Below, piece by piece: positions 1 to 7,342 of a stretch of DNA of 26,832 bases. The stretch lies in assembly GCA_036505795.1 (NCBI GenBank), contig DASXSU010000030.1, forward strand, positions 1 to 26,832, written 5' to 3'. Positions within the stretch are counted from its first letter, which is position 1. Each line of letters starts with the position of its first letter. Below the pieces are notes generated by a model. The model did not search any database and was not told the DNA's origin. It saw nothing but the letters and a program-made list of their open reading frames with translations. This stretch comes from NS-11 sp036505795 (GTDB taxonomy: Bacteria > Nitrospirota > Nitrospiria > Nitrospirales > NS-4). The position numbers were made by a program, and so were the translations under genes.

Positions 1-665
1 CACTGATGAAGTTCGCAGAGGGAGGACCAGAGCGGCCAGGCCTTGCCGTAGGTTTTTTGCAGCCGGTACGCTCGCTCGGCTACGGCAAGGGTAATTTGGG
101 CCGGGTTATATACGACGCGCCGCAGGATCTTTTGCAGAGAACGTCGAGGTAGCATGTAGTAGGCGAGACTGAAAAGAAATCCCATGCGGAGCAACAAAAA
201 CCGACGCAGATGAGACCCGCCGCCTCGATTGAGCACACGCGCAGGAAAGCCGGAGATCAATACCAGGCGGCCAATTCGCTGGGGTCTTGTTATCGCCATC
301 CCCAGGATGAGCCCGCAGCCCATAGAGCTTCCTACAAAATCGGCACGTTCGATGCCGACGGCGGTCAGAAACCCTTCCAACCAGTTCAGATACGCTGTGG
401 GGGTGTAGGCGATGCGCGGCTTTTCTGACAGCCCGTGGCCGATCAAGTCGGGAATGAAAAGGGTGAAGCGTTTTCGGAGCGCTTCGATCTGGTGCTCCCA
501 AATCCACATGGCCCCATCGTAGCCGTGCAGGAACACGACAGGCGGGCCTTCCCCGCAACGGACAAAAGTAGTTTTGTGGTCGTTTGAGCGAACAGTCTGA
601 GGAGGGTAGTGATCGAGGGGAAAAGTGGAAATGATAGTGTTACTCGATGACGAGAAGCGTTTCAT
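1..665 (-). CDS. alpha/beta hydrolase, 3' end cut by window edge
   Basis: About 221 residues are visible before the window edge; no stop is reached. The translation shows the alpha/beta hydrolase fold order: a VVFLHGYDG oxyanion-hole strand/turn, then WIWEHQIEAL, PDLIGHGLSEKP, and a nucleophile elbow VGSSMGCG with the likely catalytic serine, followed by RIGRLVLISGFPAR. The acid and histidine of the triad would lie in the missing C-terminal part or just before it. The ATG at 663-665 lies inside the 3' end of pycB, so the two genes overlap by 26 bases in different frames. That suggests translational coupling with the pyruvate carboxylase operon. No clear Shine-Dalgarno precedes this ATG; a GTG a few codons upstream is an alternative. 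Substrate is unknown: the family covers esterases, epoxide hydrolases, haloalkane dehalogenases and C-C hydrolases. Confidence 0.85.
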   Translation of the reverse strand, partial: MKRFSSSSNTIISTFPLDHYPPQTVRSNDHKTTFVRCGEGPPVVFLHGYDGAMWIWEHQIEALRKRFTLFIPDLIGHGLSEKPRIAYTPTAYLNWLEGFLTAVGIERADFVGSSMGCGLILGMAITRPQRIGRLVLISGFPARVLNRGGGSHLRRFLLLRMGFLFSLAYYMLPRRSLQKILRRVVYNPAQITLAVAERAYRLQKTYGKAWPLWSSLCELHQ

Positions 666-2613
666 CCGGTTTGATGTCGTCACCTTCTTTCACATACAAA
701 GTTTTCACCGTGCCGGCAATGGTGGCGTGCACCTGATTCTCCATCTTCATCGCTTCGACGATCAGCACCAATTCATCCTTTTTGACCTCTTGGCCCTCGG
801 TCACCGCCACTCGCACGACTTTCCCAGGCATCGGGGTGGTGACGTCGCCGGGCGCATGTGCTTTGGGCCTTCGCGGAGCTTTCGGCCCTCCGGTTTCAGC
901 GGCTTCAGGGGCGCCCGTCAAGACCTCGACCAACGGTTCCAGATGAACTTCCTCCAGCCGGTCATTGACCTTGATGTAGTACGGCTTGCTGCCATCGGCT
1001 TTTCGGCCAGACCCGGAAACCTTGATGTGGTAGCTCTCCCCATGCACCGTGACCTTGAACTCAAGCGGTGCCAGCTTCAACTCATGAGCCACGGCCGGTC
1101 CTTTAGTCGGCAGTGGCGCCAGAGGCTCCGGTTTGAGATCCCCGCGCTCCCGTTCCTCGAAGAAATCATTGGCGACGGCCGGAAAGAGCGCAAACGCGAG
1201 AACGTCGTCTTGACTTCGGGCCTTGTCTCCTGCCTCCCTCCGGGCTTTGGGCATTTCGGGCTCCAGGAGGTCGGCAGGCCGTTCTTCAATCACCCGCTCC
1301 TTACCCAAGGCCCGGCGACGGATGGTCTCATCGACCGGGCCAGGAGGTCTGCCGTAGAGCCCTTTGAAGTAGTGCCGCGTTTCGCTCGTGATGACCTTAT
1401 AGCGCTCGCCCGTCAGGACATTCAGAGTGGCCTGCGTGCCGACGATCTGACTTGACGGCGTCACCAACGGGGGATAACCGAAATCCTTGCGGACTTGTGG
1501 CACCTCTTCCAGCACCATCTTCATTTTGTCCAAGGCGTTTTGCTCGGCAAGTTGTGCCGCAAGGTTCGAGAGCATTCCGCCGGGGATCTGCGAAATCAGA
1601 ATTTCGCAGTCAATCCCGGCAAAGTCGCTTTCAAACTGGTGATATTTTTTTCTGGTGGCTCGTAACTCTTCGGCGATCGGTGCAAACGTGGCGAGATCGA
1701 GAAGCGTGTCGTAGGGGGTGCCGCCGAGCATCGCGACGAAGCTCTCGGTTGGTGGATGAGAGGTGCCGCCCGAAAGCGGTGAGAGCGCGGTATCCAGCAT
1801 ATCGAGCCCGCCCAGGATTGCCATAAGGGCGCTGCACGACGCCATGCCTGACGTGTAATGGGTATGGAGATGAATCGGCACGTCGACCGCGGCCTTGAGC
1901 GCGCGCACCAAGGTGTAGGCATCCATAGGCGCAAGGAGTCCCGCCATGTCCTTGATGCACAAGGTGTTGGTGCCGAGGTCTTCGAGACGCTTGGCGAGTT
2001 CGACGAATCGCTTGAGCGTATGAACCGGGCTGGTCGTGTAACAGATTGAGGCTTCGAGATGTTTCCCGGACCGTCGAACTGCCGCCATCGCCGCTTCCAT
2101 ATTGCGGACATCGTTTAACGCGTCAAAGACCCGGAATACGTCCACGCCGTTGGTGGCTGCGCGTTCGACAAAGGCATTGACCACATCATCCGGGTAATGG
2201 CGATAGCCGACAAGATTCTGCCCTCGCAAGAGCATCTGTAGGCGGGTGCGCGGCATCGCGCGCTTGAGCGCTCGAAGCCGCTCCCACGGATCTTCTTTCA
2301 GAAAGCGCAGGCAGGTATCAAAGGTGGCGCCCCCCCAGGCCTCGAGCGACCAGTATCCGACCTTGTCCAAACGTTCGGCGACGGGCAGCAGGTCCTCGGT
2401 CCGCATGCGCGTTGCAAGCAGCGACTGGTGGCCATCGCGAAGGGCGACGTCCGTCAAGAGAAGTCTCTTGGGCGGCGCTGGCTCAAATTCAAAGGCGTTG
2501 TCCTGCGGCTTACTGCCGGTCTTGCCGGCCTTGAGCACAGGACCACGGGGAGGCAGAGAAATCCTGCGTGTCGTTTGCCGCGCTGCCGGCTTGCCCCTCG
2601 AAGATTTTTTCAC
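640..2613 (-). CDS. pycB: pyruvate carboxylase subunit B (carboxyltransferase plus biotin carrier)
   Basis: This 657-residue protein has the carboxyltransferase TIM barrel at about 45-320 (ALRDGHQSLLATRMRTEDL and EAWGGATFDTCLRFLKEDPW, typical of the pyruvate/oxaloacetate branch), a conserved middle region with PGGMLSNL, and a C-terminal biotinyl domain. The biotin attachment motif is EAMKM with the lysine at residue 623. It would transfer CO2 from carboxybiotin to pyruvate, forming oxaloacetate in the cytoplasm. The same architecture occurs in the alpha subunit of Na+-pumping oxaloacetate decarboxylase, but a biotin carboxylase gene lies directly upstream and no membrane beta/gamma subunits are seen, which favours a two-subunit pyruvate carboxylase. 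Translation starts at GTG 2611-2613, directly abutting the pycA TAG, with a GAAGGG-type ribosome site inside pycA. An Ala/Pro-rich linker around 560-585 precedes the carrier domain. Confidence 0.9.
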   Translation of the reverse strand: MKKSSRGKPAARQTTRRISLPPRGPVLKAGKTGSKPQDNAFEFEPAPPKRLLLTDVALRDGHQSLLATRMRTEDLLPVAERLDKVGYWSLEAWGGATFDTCLRFLKEDPWERLRALKRAMPRTRLQMLLRGQNLVGYRHYPDDVVNAFVERAATNGVDVFRVFDALNDVRNMEAAMAAVRRSGKHLEASICYTTSPVHTLKRFVELAKRLEDLGTNTLCIKDMAGLLAPMDAYTLVRALKAAVDVPIHLHTHYTSGMASCSALMAILGGLDMLDTALSPLSGGTSHPPTESFVAMLGGTPYDTLLDLATFAPIAEELRATRKKYHQFESDFAGIDCEILISQIPGGMLSNLAAQLAEQNALDKMKMVLEEVPQVRKDFGYPPLVTPSSQIVGTQATLNVLTGERYKVITSETRHYFKGLYGRPPGPVDETIRRRALGKERVIEERPADLLEPEMPKARREAGDKARSQDDVLAFALFPAVANDFFEERERGDLKPEPLAPLPTKGPAVAHELKLAPLEFKVTVHGESYHIKVSGSGRKADGSKPYYIKVNDRLEEVHLEPLVEVLTGAPEAAETGGPKAPRRPKAHAPGDVTTPMPGKVVRVAVTEGQEVKKDELVLIVEAMKMENQVHATIAGTVKTLYVKEGDDIKPDETLLVIE

Positions 2614-4029
2614 CTACAGCCCTTCATATGCCACGATGGCTGCAGAAATCGCGAGGACCAGATCCTCCGGGTCAATCGACTCCTCGTAGTTGAACAAGTC
2701 GGGGTGGGTATCCAGATAACTCGTATCGAAGCGGCCGGCCTGGAAATCCTCATCTTCCATGATCCGCTTCATAAACGGGATGGTCGTCTTGATGCCCCGC
2801 AGCACGTACTCTTCCAAAGAGCGGTGAGCGCGGCTGACCGTTTCTTCCCACGTGCGGCCCCTAACCACAAGTTTGGCCAGCAAGGCGTCGTAATAGGGAG
2901 GCAGCGTGTAATCCTTATACACGGCGCCATCAATCCGGACGCCGATACCTCCCGGCGAGTAATAGGCGGTCACGGTGCCAGTGCAGGGCCGAAATTGATT
3001 GCGAGGATCTTCCGCATTGATCCGGCACTGAATCGCATGCCCCTGCAGGGTCACATCCTCCTGGCAGATCTCCAGCGGCTGACCAGCTGCAACTGTAATC
3101 TGCGCCCGCACCAAATCGATGGCTGTGATCTGTTCCGTAATCGTATGCTCGACCTGGATACGGGTATTCATTTCGATGAAGTAATAGTGATGATCCCGAT
3201 CCAGAAGAAACTCGACCGTACCCGCATTGTCGTAGTTAACCGCCTTAGCAATGGCAATCGCCGCCTCTCCCATCTGCGCTCGCAATTCCTTGGTGAGGAC
3301 CAGTGATGGGGCAATCTCAATCAATTTTTGGTGTCGTCGTTGGATGGAGCAGTCGCGCTCGCCGAGGTGAATGACGTGGCCGTGTTTGTCCGCGAGGATT
3401 TGAAATTCAATGTGGTGGGGCCCCTCGATGTATTTCTCGAGAAACACTTCCCCATCGCCAAATGCGGAGAGCGCCTCGCGTCGGGCTGATTCCATATGGG
3501 CGAGCAGGTCTTCGCCGCCGCGCACGACTCTCAGGCCCCGGCCGCCCCCGCCCATAGAGGCCTTTACCATGATTGGGTAGCCGGTGCGTTCCCCAAAGAG
3601 GAGGGCTTGGTAGGGATCTGTAATGCCGGCCTCCGTGCCCGGAACAATGGGTACGCCCGCCTCTTGAGCAATCTTACGGGCTTCCACTTTGTTGCCCATA
3701 CGGGCGATGGCTTCCGGGGAAGGTCCGATGAAGGCAATGCCGGAAGTCTCACAGAGACTTGCAAACTCGGCATTTTCCGAAAGAAAACCGTAACCAGGGT
3801 GAATGCCATCCGCCCCGGCTCGCTTTGCCAGGTCCACGATCGCCTGCATGTCCAGAAACCCTTGAATCGGTCCGGGGATGAGATAGGACTCATCGGCTTT
3901 TTTCACGTAAATGGCGGTGGACTCGCATTCGGCATAAATGGCCACAGTCCGGATCCCAAGCTCCCGGCAGGCCCGGATGATCCGCATGGCGATCTCACCG
4001 CGGTTGGCGATTAGGATTTTCTTAAACAT
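2614..4029 (-). CDS. pycA: pyruvate carboxylase subunit A (biotin carboxylase)
   Basis: A 471-residue ATP-grasp biotin carboxylase. The N-terminus MFKKILIANRGEIAMRIIRA is the classic family start, so I take ATG 4027-4029; an in-frame upstream extension of 18 residues has no family character. Visible motifs are GYGFLSENAEFA, the glycine-rich ATP loop KASMGGGGRGLRVV, the catalytic FIEMNTRIQVEHTITEQIT and the C-terminal RINAEDP followed by YDALLAKLVV. It carboxylates the biotin of PycB using ATP and bicarbonate. Because acetyl-CoA carboxylase AccC is nearly identical in motif content, the assignment rests on the adjacent pycB, which begins at the next base. In a Nitrospira-like autotroph this would supply oxaloacetate to a reductive TCA cycle; that role is inferred. 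Confidence 0.9.
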   Translation of the reverse strand: MFKKILIANRGEIAMRIIRACRELGIRTVAIYAECESTAIYVKKADESYLIPGPIQGFLDMQAIVDLAKRAGADGIHPGYGFLSENAEFASLCETSGIAFIGPSPEAIARMGNKVEARKIAQEAGVPIVPGTEAGITDPYQALLFGERTGYPIMVKASMGGGGRGLRVVRGGEDLLAHMESARREALSAFGDGEVFLEKYIEGPHHIEFQILADKHGHVIHLGERDCSIQRRHQKLIEIAPSLVLTKELRAQMGEAAIAIAKAVNYDNAGTVEFLLDRDHHYYFIEMNTRIQVEHTITEQITAIDLVRAQITVAAGQPLEICQEDVTLQGHAIQCRINAEDPRNQFRPCTGTVTAYYSPGGIGVRIDGAVYKDYTLPPYYDALLAKLVVRGRTWEETVSRAHRSLEEYVLRGIKTTIPFMKRIMEDEDFQAGRFDTSYLDTHPDLFNYEESIDPEDLVLAISAAIVAYEGL

Positions 4030-4198
4030 GGCGGTCGTCGCTATAATAAAAGGGCGCAAAGGGTAGCATAGGTACTGCAGCAAGTCGAGCAGGAGGCCGG
4101 GCGATGCAGCCCCACGGGCGATGCAAAGATCGTAGGATTCGACCAGAAACTGACAGAGGCTGTGGCAAGTCAGTCAGGCCGTGATGGATCAGTAGCGG

Positions 4199-4729
4199 TT
4201 ACTTGGATGAGCTCCCGTCTTTTGCTGAGCTCCCGTCTTTTGCGGAGCTGCCGTCTTTCGCGGAGCCTGTGTCTGCGGAGCCGCTGTCCTTGGCCTGAAT
4301 CAGCAGGATCTGCTGCGCACTGCCACCGACGGTAACTACATTGACGGGAGACAAGCCAGCCTTTAACTCGGGCACAATGGCCTCGACGGTGGACTCATCG
4401 ATATATTTAAACGAGATTTTGGTATCAGAGCGAGCGCCGCCCCGGGTGCCGAAGGAGACATCTTGCAAGCAGTCCTTGCTCTGGAAATTTTCCCCTTTGA
4501 TGGTAATTTTCTCGCCTGGCTTGACGGGATCAGGCGTAACCTTGGTGATCTTCGGTCGCAGGTGGGTCTCGCAGTTTGGCGCTTTGTCGACCTTGTCCCC
4601 AGGGCCGCCGACGGAGGGAACGTCATAGGCGCCGGAGCCCAGCCCGGGGATATTTACATCGGCATGGATGAGTGGAGTAAACCAGAGAAGTGAAACGCAC
4701 GTGCCAAGGATGGCGGTGACCTTAGTCAT
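4199..4729 (-). CDS. secreted IPT/TIG-like protein with repeated AKDGSS tail
   Basis: This 176-residue protein begins with a Sec signal peptide (MTKVTAILG, then a hydrophobic core, cleavage likely after Ala23 in LIHA). The mature part contains PKITKVTPDPVKPGEKITIK and GENFQSKDCLQDVSFG, which resembles an IPT/TIG immunoglobulin-like domain (residues about 58-145). Two cysteines, in APNCETH and SKDCLQD, could form a disulfide after export. The C-terminus is a low-complexity hydrophilic tail with three AKDGSS copies and a final SSK. The ribosome site AAAGGA lies about 7 bases before the ATG. It stands alone on the minus strand between fmdB and pycA. Function is unknown; a periplasmic or surface binding role is the most that can be inferred. 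Confidence 0.75.
   Translation of the reverse strand: MTKVTAILGTCVSLLWFTPLIHADVNIPGLGSGAYDVPSVGGPGDKVDKAPNCETHLRPKITKVTPDPVKPGEKITIKGENFQSKDCLQDVSFGTRGGARSDTKISFKYIDESTVEAIVPELKAGLSPVNVVTVGGSAQQILLIQAKDSGSADTGSAKDGSSAKDGSSAKDGSSSK
4209..4262. repeat. three 18-bp tandem repeats inside the IPT/TIG-like gene
   Basis: Three consecutive 18-bp units beginning GAGCTCCCGTC (4209-4226, 4227-4244) and GAGCTGCCGTC (4245-4262) encode the AKDGSS hexapeptide repeats at the protein C-terminus. The first two units differ at one base, so copy number could vary by slippage. Confidence 0.85.
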
Positions 4730-4879
4730 TGTCGTATCCTTTCACTAGCCTGTCCCGGTTTGAAACCTCGGAACTGATCGTAGCATTGGTTTTTGCAAGG
4801 GATCAACATCGTCGAAGTCACCTCCGGGCCTTCTACGCCCTAGGATATTTTCTCCATCCGCCCAGCCCCACGGACGATA

Positions 4880-4898
4880 GACGGGACGTTTTCCCGTC
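4880..4898 (-). terminator. hairpin downstream of fmdB
   Basis: A perfect 7-bp stem, GACGGGA at 4880-4886 paired with TCCCGTC at 4892-4898, with a 5-base loop. It lies 15 bases past the fmdB stop on the minus strand. No T-run follows, so it is a weak or factor-assisted terminator at best. Confidence 0.4.
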
Positions 4899-4912
4899 AG
4901 ACGCGCGCTTCA

Positions 4913-5188
4913 CTACGGCGTCGGCTCATAATCCCCGCGTTTTCCAAACGGCGGGGGCAGCCTGGTTGTGGACTGCTCAATCCTCTGAATTGCTTGCTCG
5001 GCCTTGATATCGGAAGACTTGGGTTTGCGGTGCGGACCTTTAACCGAAGAGGCGAAGGATGAGATCTTGCGGAGAGCCTGCTTCTTGTAACAAAAAGGAC
5101 AGTCTGTCTCGGAGGCAGTAAAGCTCATGGATTGTTGTTCCTCAAAATCTTTTCCGCAGGCTTCACAATGGTATTCGTAAATTGGCAT
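4913..5188 (-). CDS. FmdB-family zinc ribbon protein
   Basis: A 91-residue protein starting MPIYEYHCEACGKDFEE, the diagnostic start of the FmdB/CxxC zinc ribbon regulatory family. The first knuckle is CEAC (residues 8-11) and the second is CPFC, about 25 residues on; together they form a four-cysteine zinc site. The C-terminal half (SSVKGPHRKPKSSDIKAEQA) is polar and probably disordered. The start at ATG 5186-5188 is preceded by GAAGGAG at proper spacing; the upstream in-frame extension to 5314 is rejected. A strong TATAAT lies about 30 bases upstream. The family was first linked to formamide/amide regulation, but most members have no known role, so I give no specific function. Confidence 0.85.
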   Translation of the reverse strand: MPIYEYHCEACGKDFEEQQSMSFTASETDCPFCYKKQALRKISSFASSVKGPHRKPKSSDIKAEQAIQRIEQSTTRLPPPFGKRGDYEPTP

Positions 5189-5205
5189 GAAGACTCCTTC
5201 TTCGT

Positions 5206-5225
5206 ATAGCGCTATTGCTATTATA
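5206..5225 (-). promoter_or_regulatory. fmdB promoter -10 box with overlapping palindrome
   Basis: On the minus strand a perfect TATAAT (5220-5225) lies upstream of the fmdB ribosome site; the start point would fall near 5213. The 10-bp palindrome ATAGCGCTAT (5206-5215) covers that start point and could be an operator. No good -35 box is seen at 16-18 bases; a TTTACA lies too close (14 bases). Confidence 0.5.
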
Positions 5226-5322
5226 GAATGCCGCGCTTCTGTAAATCCACCGCCGCTTGACACCAGCCAGACGCCTTCGGTACTGTGCCTACCGGTAGGG
5301 TGTGCCACGGACAAAAGCGGCT

Positions 5323-5544
5323 GTCCTCGCGGCGAGGACCCCTATCCCTGGGGTCGGGGATAGGGCGGGTGTCACGGGGCAAAGGACCGCGTCTCGACGC
5401 CGGGCCGAGGCGGGCGGGTGTCAGGGGTCATTGAGTCTGTCCGGGGTACCCCTTGCTTTTCTTTTGCAAGGGGTCGATGACTCCAGGGCGGGCGGGTGTT
5501 AGGGGCAAAGGCCGCGTCTTGGCGCGGCCAGGGCGGGCGGGTGT
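5323..5544. repeat. GC-rich array of hairpins and GGCGGGTGT repeats with G-quadruplex motifs
   Basis: Four copies of GGCGGGTGT occur at 5364-5372, 5413-5421, 5491-5499 and 5536-5544. Between or before them are perfect hairpins: 5323-5339 (8-bp stem), 5341-5364 (8-bp stem CCTATCCC), 5449-5473 (8-bp stem CCCCTTGC) and 5510-5529 (7-bp stem GGCCGCG). Around copies 1, 2 and 3 the plus strand meets the G-quadruplex rule of four G3+ runs with loops of 1-7 bases. Copies 1 and 3 also share a longer unit running through GGGGCAAAGG and CCGCGTCT. The array fills most of the gene-free stretch 5189-5576 between fmdB and the small gene at 5577. The rest of that stretch holds only the fmdB promoter and the GGAGGAGG ribosome site of the next gene. 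Confidence 0.8.
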
Positions 5545-5576
5545 AATACTGTAAGGCTTGGAGGAGGTTTCGGAAG

Positions 5577-5756
5577 ATGCCGATGTTGCTGCACAAATTC
5601 AAACTGCCAAACGGGATGATGCAACAGGAGCGGATTGAAGATGAGGACCGCATCCAGCGCTACATGCGGCTGTTTGAAAAAGAGGATGTAAAGAAGCTCG
5701 AAACCGGCAAGCCTGTTTGGATTGAAAAGGATGAGTGGCAACTCATTCCAGACTGA
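5577..5756 (+). CDS. small conserved-looking protein of unknown function (59 aa)
   Basis: A 59-residue ORF beginning MPMLLHKFKLPNGMMQQERI and ending IEKDEWQLIPD. Support for a real gene comes from a strong GGAGGAGG ribosome site (5560-5567) nine bases before ATG 5577, a regular mix of charged and hydrophobic residues, and the close spacing (15 bases) to the next gene on the same strand. It is rich in Glu, Asp and Lys, has no cysteines and no membrane segment, so it is probably a soluble cytoplasmic protein. I do not recognise the family. It probably forms a two-gene unit with the 5772 gene, transcribed away from the hairpin array. Confidence 0.65.
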   Translation: MPMLLHKFKLPNGMMQQERIEDEDRIQRYMRLFEKEDVKKLETGKPVWIEKDEWQLIPD

Positions 5757-5771
5757 CGCCGATTCTCGGCC

Positions 5772-6218
5772 ATGGCGCAGAAGTTTGCAAAGGGTCGCTG
5801 GGTCAAGGACGGTTTCCTAGACAATCGGGTCCCGGGCCGAGTGGTCGGCCGAATCAACTTCGCGGCCATCGGTGCGGTTGAGTTCTTCTTACGCGGAGAT
5901 TTTAAGGGAGAGATTCACGGCCGGCTTATTACCTTCCGCAATCCGGATTTTGTCGACGATGACTTAGCTGCGCAGGTCTTAGGAGATATTGAAATTCCCC
6001 AGACCGGTAACGTCAGCTTAATGTCTTTCGACCCTCACCCGAATCTAGCTCCCCATCCTTACTTCGAATGGTTCTCGGAGCGGGAGAACCATTATCGCAT
6101 TGAGCTGTCCGACGGCGCCGCGCGTATCGCCGGTCCCGACGAAGAGCAGGCATTGAGTCCCGATATTGCCGCCATCACTAACCGCCTGGTTTCCCCCAAT
6201 GGAGTCAGAGTCGATTAA
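5772..6218 (+). CDS. hypothetical protein (148 aa)
   Basis: A 148-residue soluble protein with no signal peptide or membrane helix. It starts MAQKFAKGRWVKDGFLDNRV, continues with beta-rich stretches (GAVEFFLRGDFKGEIHGRLI, then TFRNPDFVDDDLAAQVL) and a FDPHPNLAPHPYFEWF segment with several His, Pro and Phe residues. The pattern of alternating hydrophobic strands suggests a small beta-sheet domain. The start ATG follows the upstream 59-aa gene by 15 bases, without an obvious Shine-Dalgarno, which fits translational coupling. I do not recognise the family and assign no function. It converges on the J-domain gene. Confidence 0.7.
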   Translation: MAQKFAKGRWVKDGFLDNRVPGRVVGRINFAAIGAVEFFLRGDFKGEIHGRLITFRNPDFVDDDLAAQVLGDIEIPQTGNVSLMSFDPHPNLAPHPYFEWFSERENHYRIELSDGAARIAGPDEEQALSPDIAAITNRLVSPNGVRVD

Positions 6219-6278
6219 TCGGCGATCGCTGGCTTTATCTTAGCAATCAGATGGTCCAATTAATCGACTCTGCCGCCT

Positions 6279-7136
6279 TCATAAGTCGTTCTCATTGAGA
6301 CACCTCCCCAGTCCCTCTCGTTCCGCAAAGAAATAGGCATAGTTCAGGGCTGCGAGATTCGCGACGCGTTCCTCTGCCTCTTGACGGGTATCCGCATGAA
6401 CAATCTGGATCCCGTATCTCGCCGTAATGGCGGCGAGGAAATCCAGCAATGCATTTGTGTGGTATTGGCCCAGCCGCCCTCCAGCGATGCTCTGTTGGAT
6501 CGTGCCTTCTATGACAAGAAACCGATTAGGGAAGCCGAGGAGTCCTTCTAGCTTTCGCAAAAATCCCGGGCGCTCGTTGGATGAATTCGAGACTATCTTA
6601 TAGAGATCCTCCACTGGCAGCCGCTCCACACAGAATAGCTCGGGGGCTTCAGCAATGGCATAGTCGCCTGCCGGAAGTGTTTCTGTAATGGTCCCGGCTA
6701 TTCGAACGAGACCGCGAAAGTCATAGGGGAGTTTCTCATTACTGTCCACGAGCATTTGAATGGCAGGCACAATGACTTTGGGTCGACCTTGCCGAGAGAG
6801 GGTAATGAGTGATTGCGGCCCACGGAGCTCCTGGCGTGGTCGTGGAGCGGGTTGAGGGCGCGGCGGGGAGGAAGGACGTGAGGGTTGGGCAGGGGAGGAC
6901 GTGCGGGTGGCGGCATCATATCGTGTGCGCGCGATGGGATCACTGAGGATCTGATAGGCTTGATTGATCAGTTGGGTTCGGGCTTCCGCTTTACGTTGCA
7001 AGGTTGGTGAATGGTTAAAACGGTCCGGATGCCAGACCTGCATTTGTTCATGCCAGGCTTTTTTAATGTCAGCTTCCGTTGCGGTAGGTGAGAGTTCGAG
7101 CACTGCATAATAGTTGGCCTTCCGCTCTTCCCGCAC
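6279..7136 (-). CDS. J-domain protein with unknown C-terminal domain
   Basis: A 285-residue protein with an N-terminal J-domain (residues about 7-72): NYYAVLELSPTATEADIKKA is helix I-II and WHPDRF carries the invariant HPD (36-38) that stimulates DnaK ATPase activity. A Pro/Ser/Arg-rich linker (about 80-106) follows. There is no Gly/Phe region and no CxxCxGxG zinc finger, so it is a class C J-protein rather than DnaJ itself. The C-terminal region from about 110 to 285 (LITLSRQGRPKVIVPAIQML, then a stretch with FRGLVRIAGTITETLPAG) is a folded domain I do not recognise; it presumably selects the client. The start is GTG 7134-7136 with AGGAAGGAG at good spacing. Specialised DnaK co-chaperone is inferred from the HPD motif. 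Confidence 0.8.
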   Translation of the reverse strand: MREERKANYYAVLELSPTATEADIKKAWHEQMQVWHPDRFNHSPTLQRKAEARTQLINQAYQILSDPIARTRYDAATRTSSPAQPSRPSSPPRPQPAPRPRQELRGPQSLITLSRQGRPKVIVPAIQMLVDSNEKLPYDFRGLVRIAGTITETLPAGDYAIAEAPELFCVERLPVEDLYKIVSNSSNERPGFLRKLEGLLGFPNRFLVIEGTIQQSIAGGRLGQYHTNALLDFLAAITARYGIQIVHADTRQEAEERVANLAALNYAYFFAEREGLGRCLNENDL

Positions 7137-7342
7137 AAGTCTCTCCTTCCTAGCGCAAAGAAGTGTAACGGACTATCATCGGGAGATTCTAGATTGAAAT
7201 GCGCTGACAGGCCAAAACGCTGACCGACAAGAGAAACGGTCTTTTCGCGAAGTCGCAATTTTAATTAGGAAGATATACGGTTTTCATCGTATGATTTCAG
7301 TAACCATCTCTGATACTCGTCATTTCCTAGATAGTCTGGCCC

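Noticed and set aside
106..558. 150-codon minus-strand frame with Arg-rich translation
   Set aside because: A different minus-strand frame over the same bases encodes the alpha/beta hydrolase with HG and GxSxG motifs.
625..1455. 276-codon plus-strand open frame
   Set aside because: It lies fully or mostly antisense to pycB, which has clear domains; long antisense frames are common in GC-rich coding DNA.
2428..3306. 292-codon plus-strand open frame across the pycA/pycB junction
   Set aside because: Antisense to two well-supported genes, with no motif or ribosome site.
5323..5544. Possible CRISPR array
   Set aside because: The repeats are short (about 9-20 bp), spacing is irregular (45-78 bases) and the intervening sequences are themselves palindromic; no cas genes are nearby.
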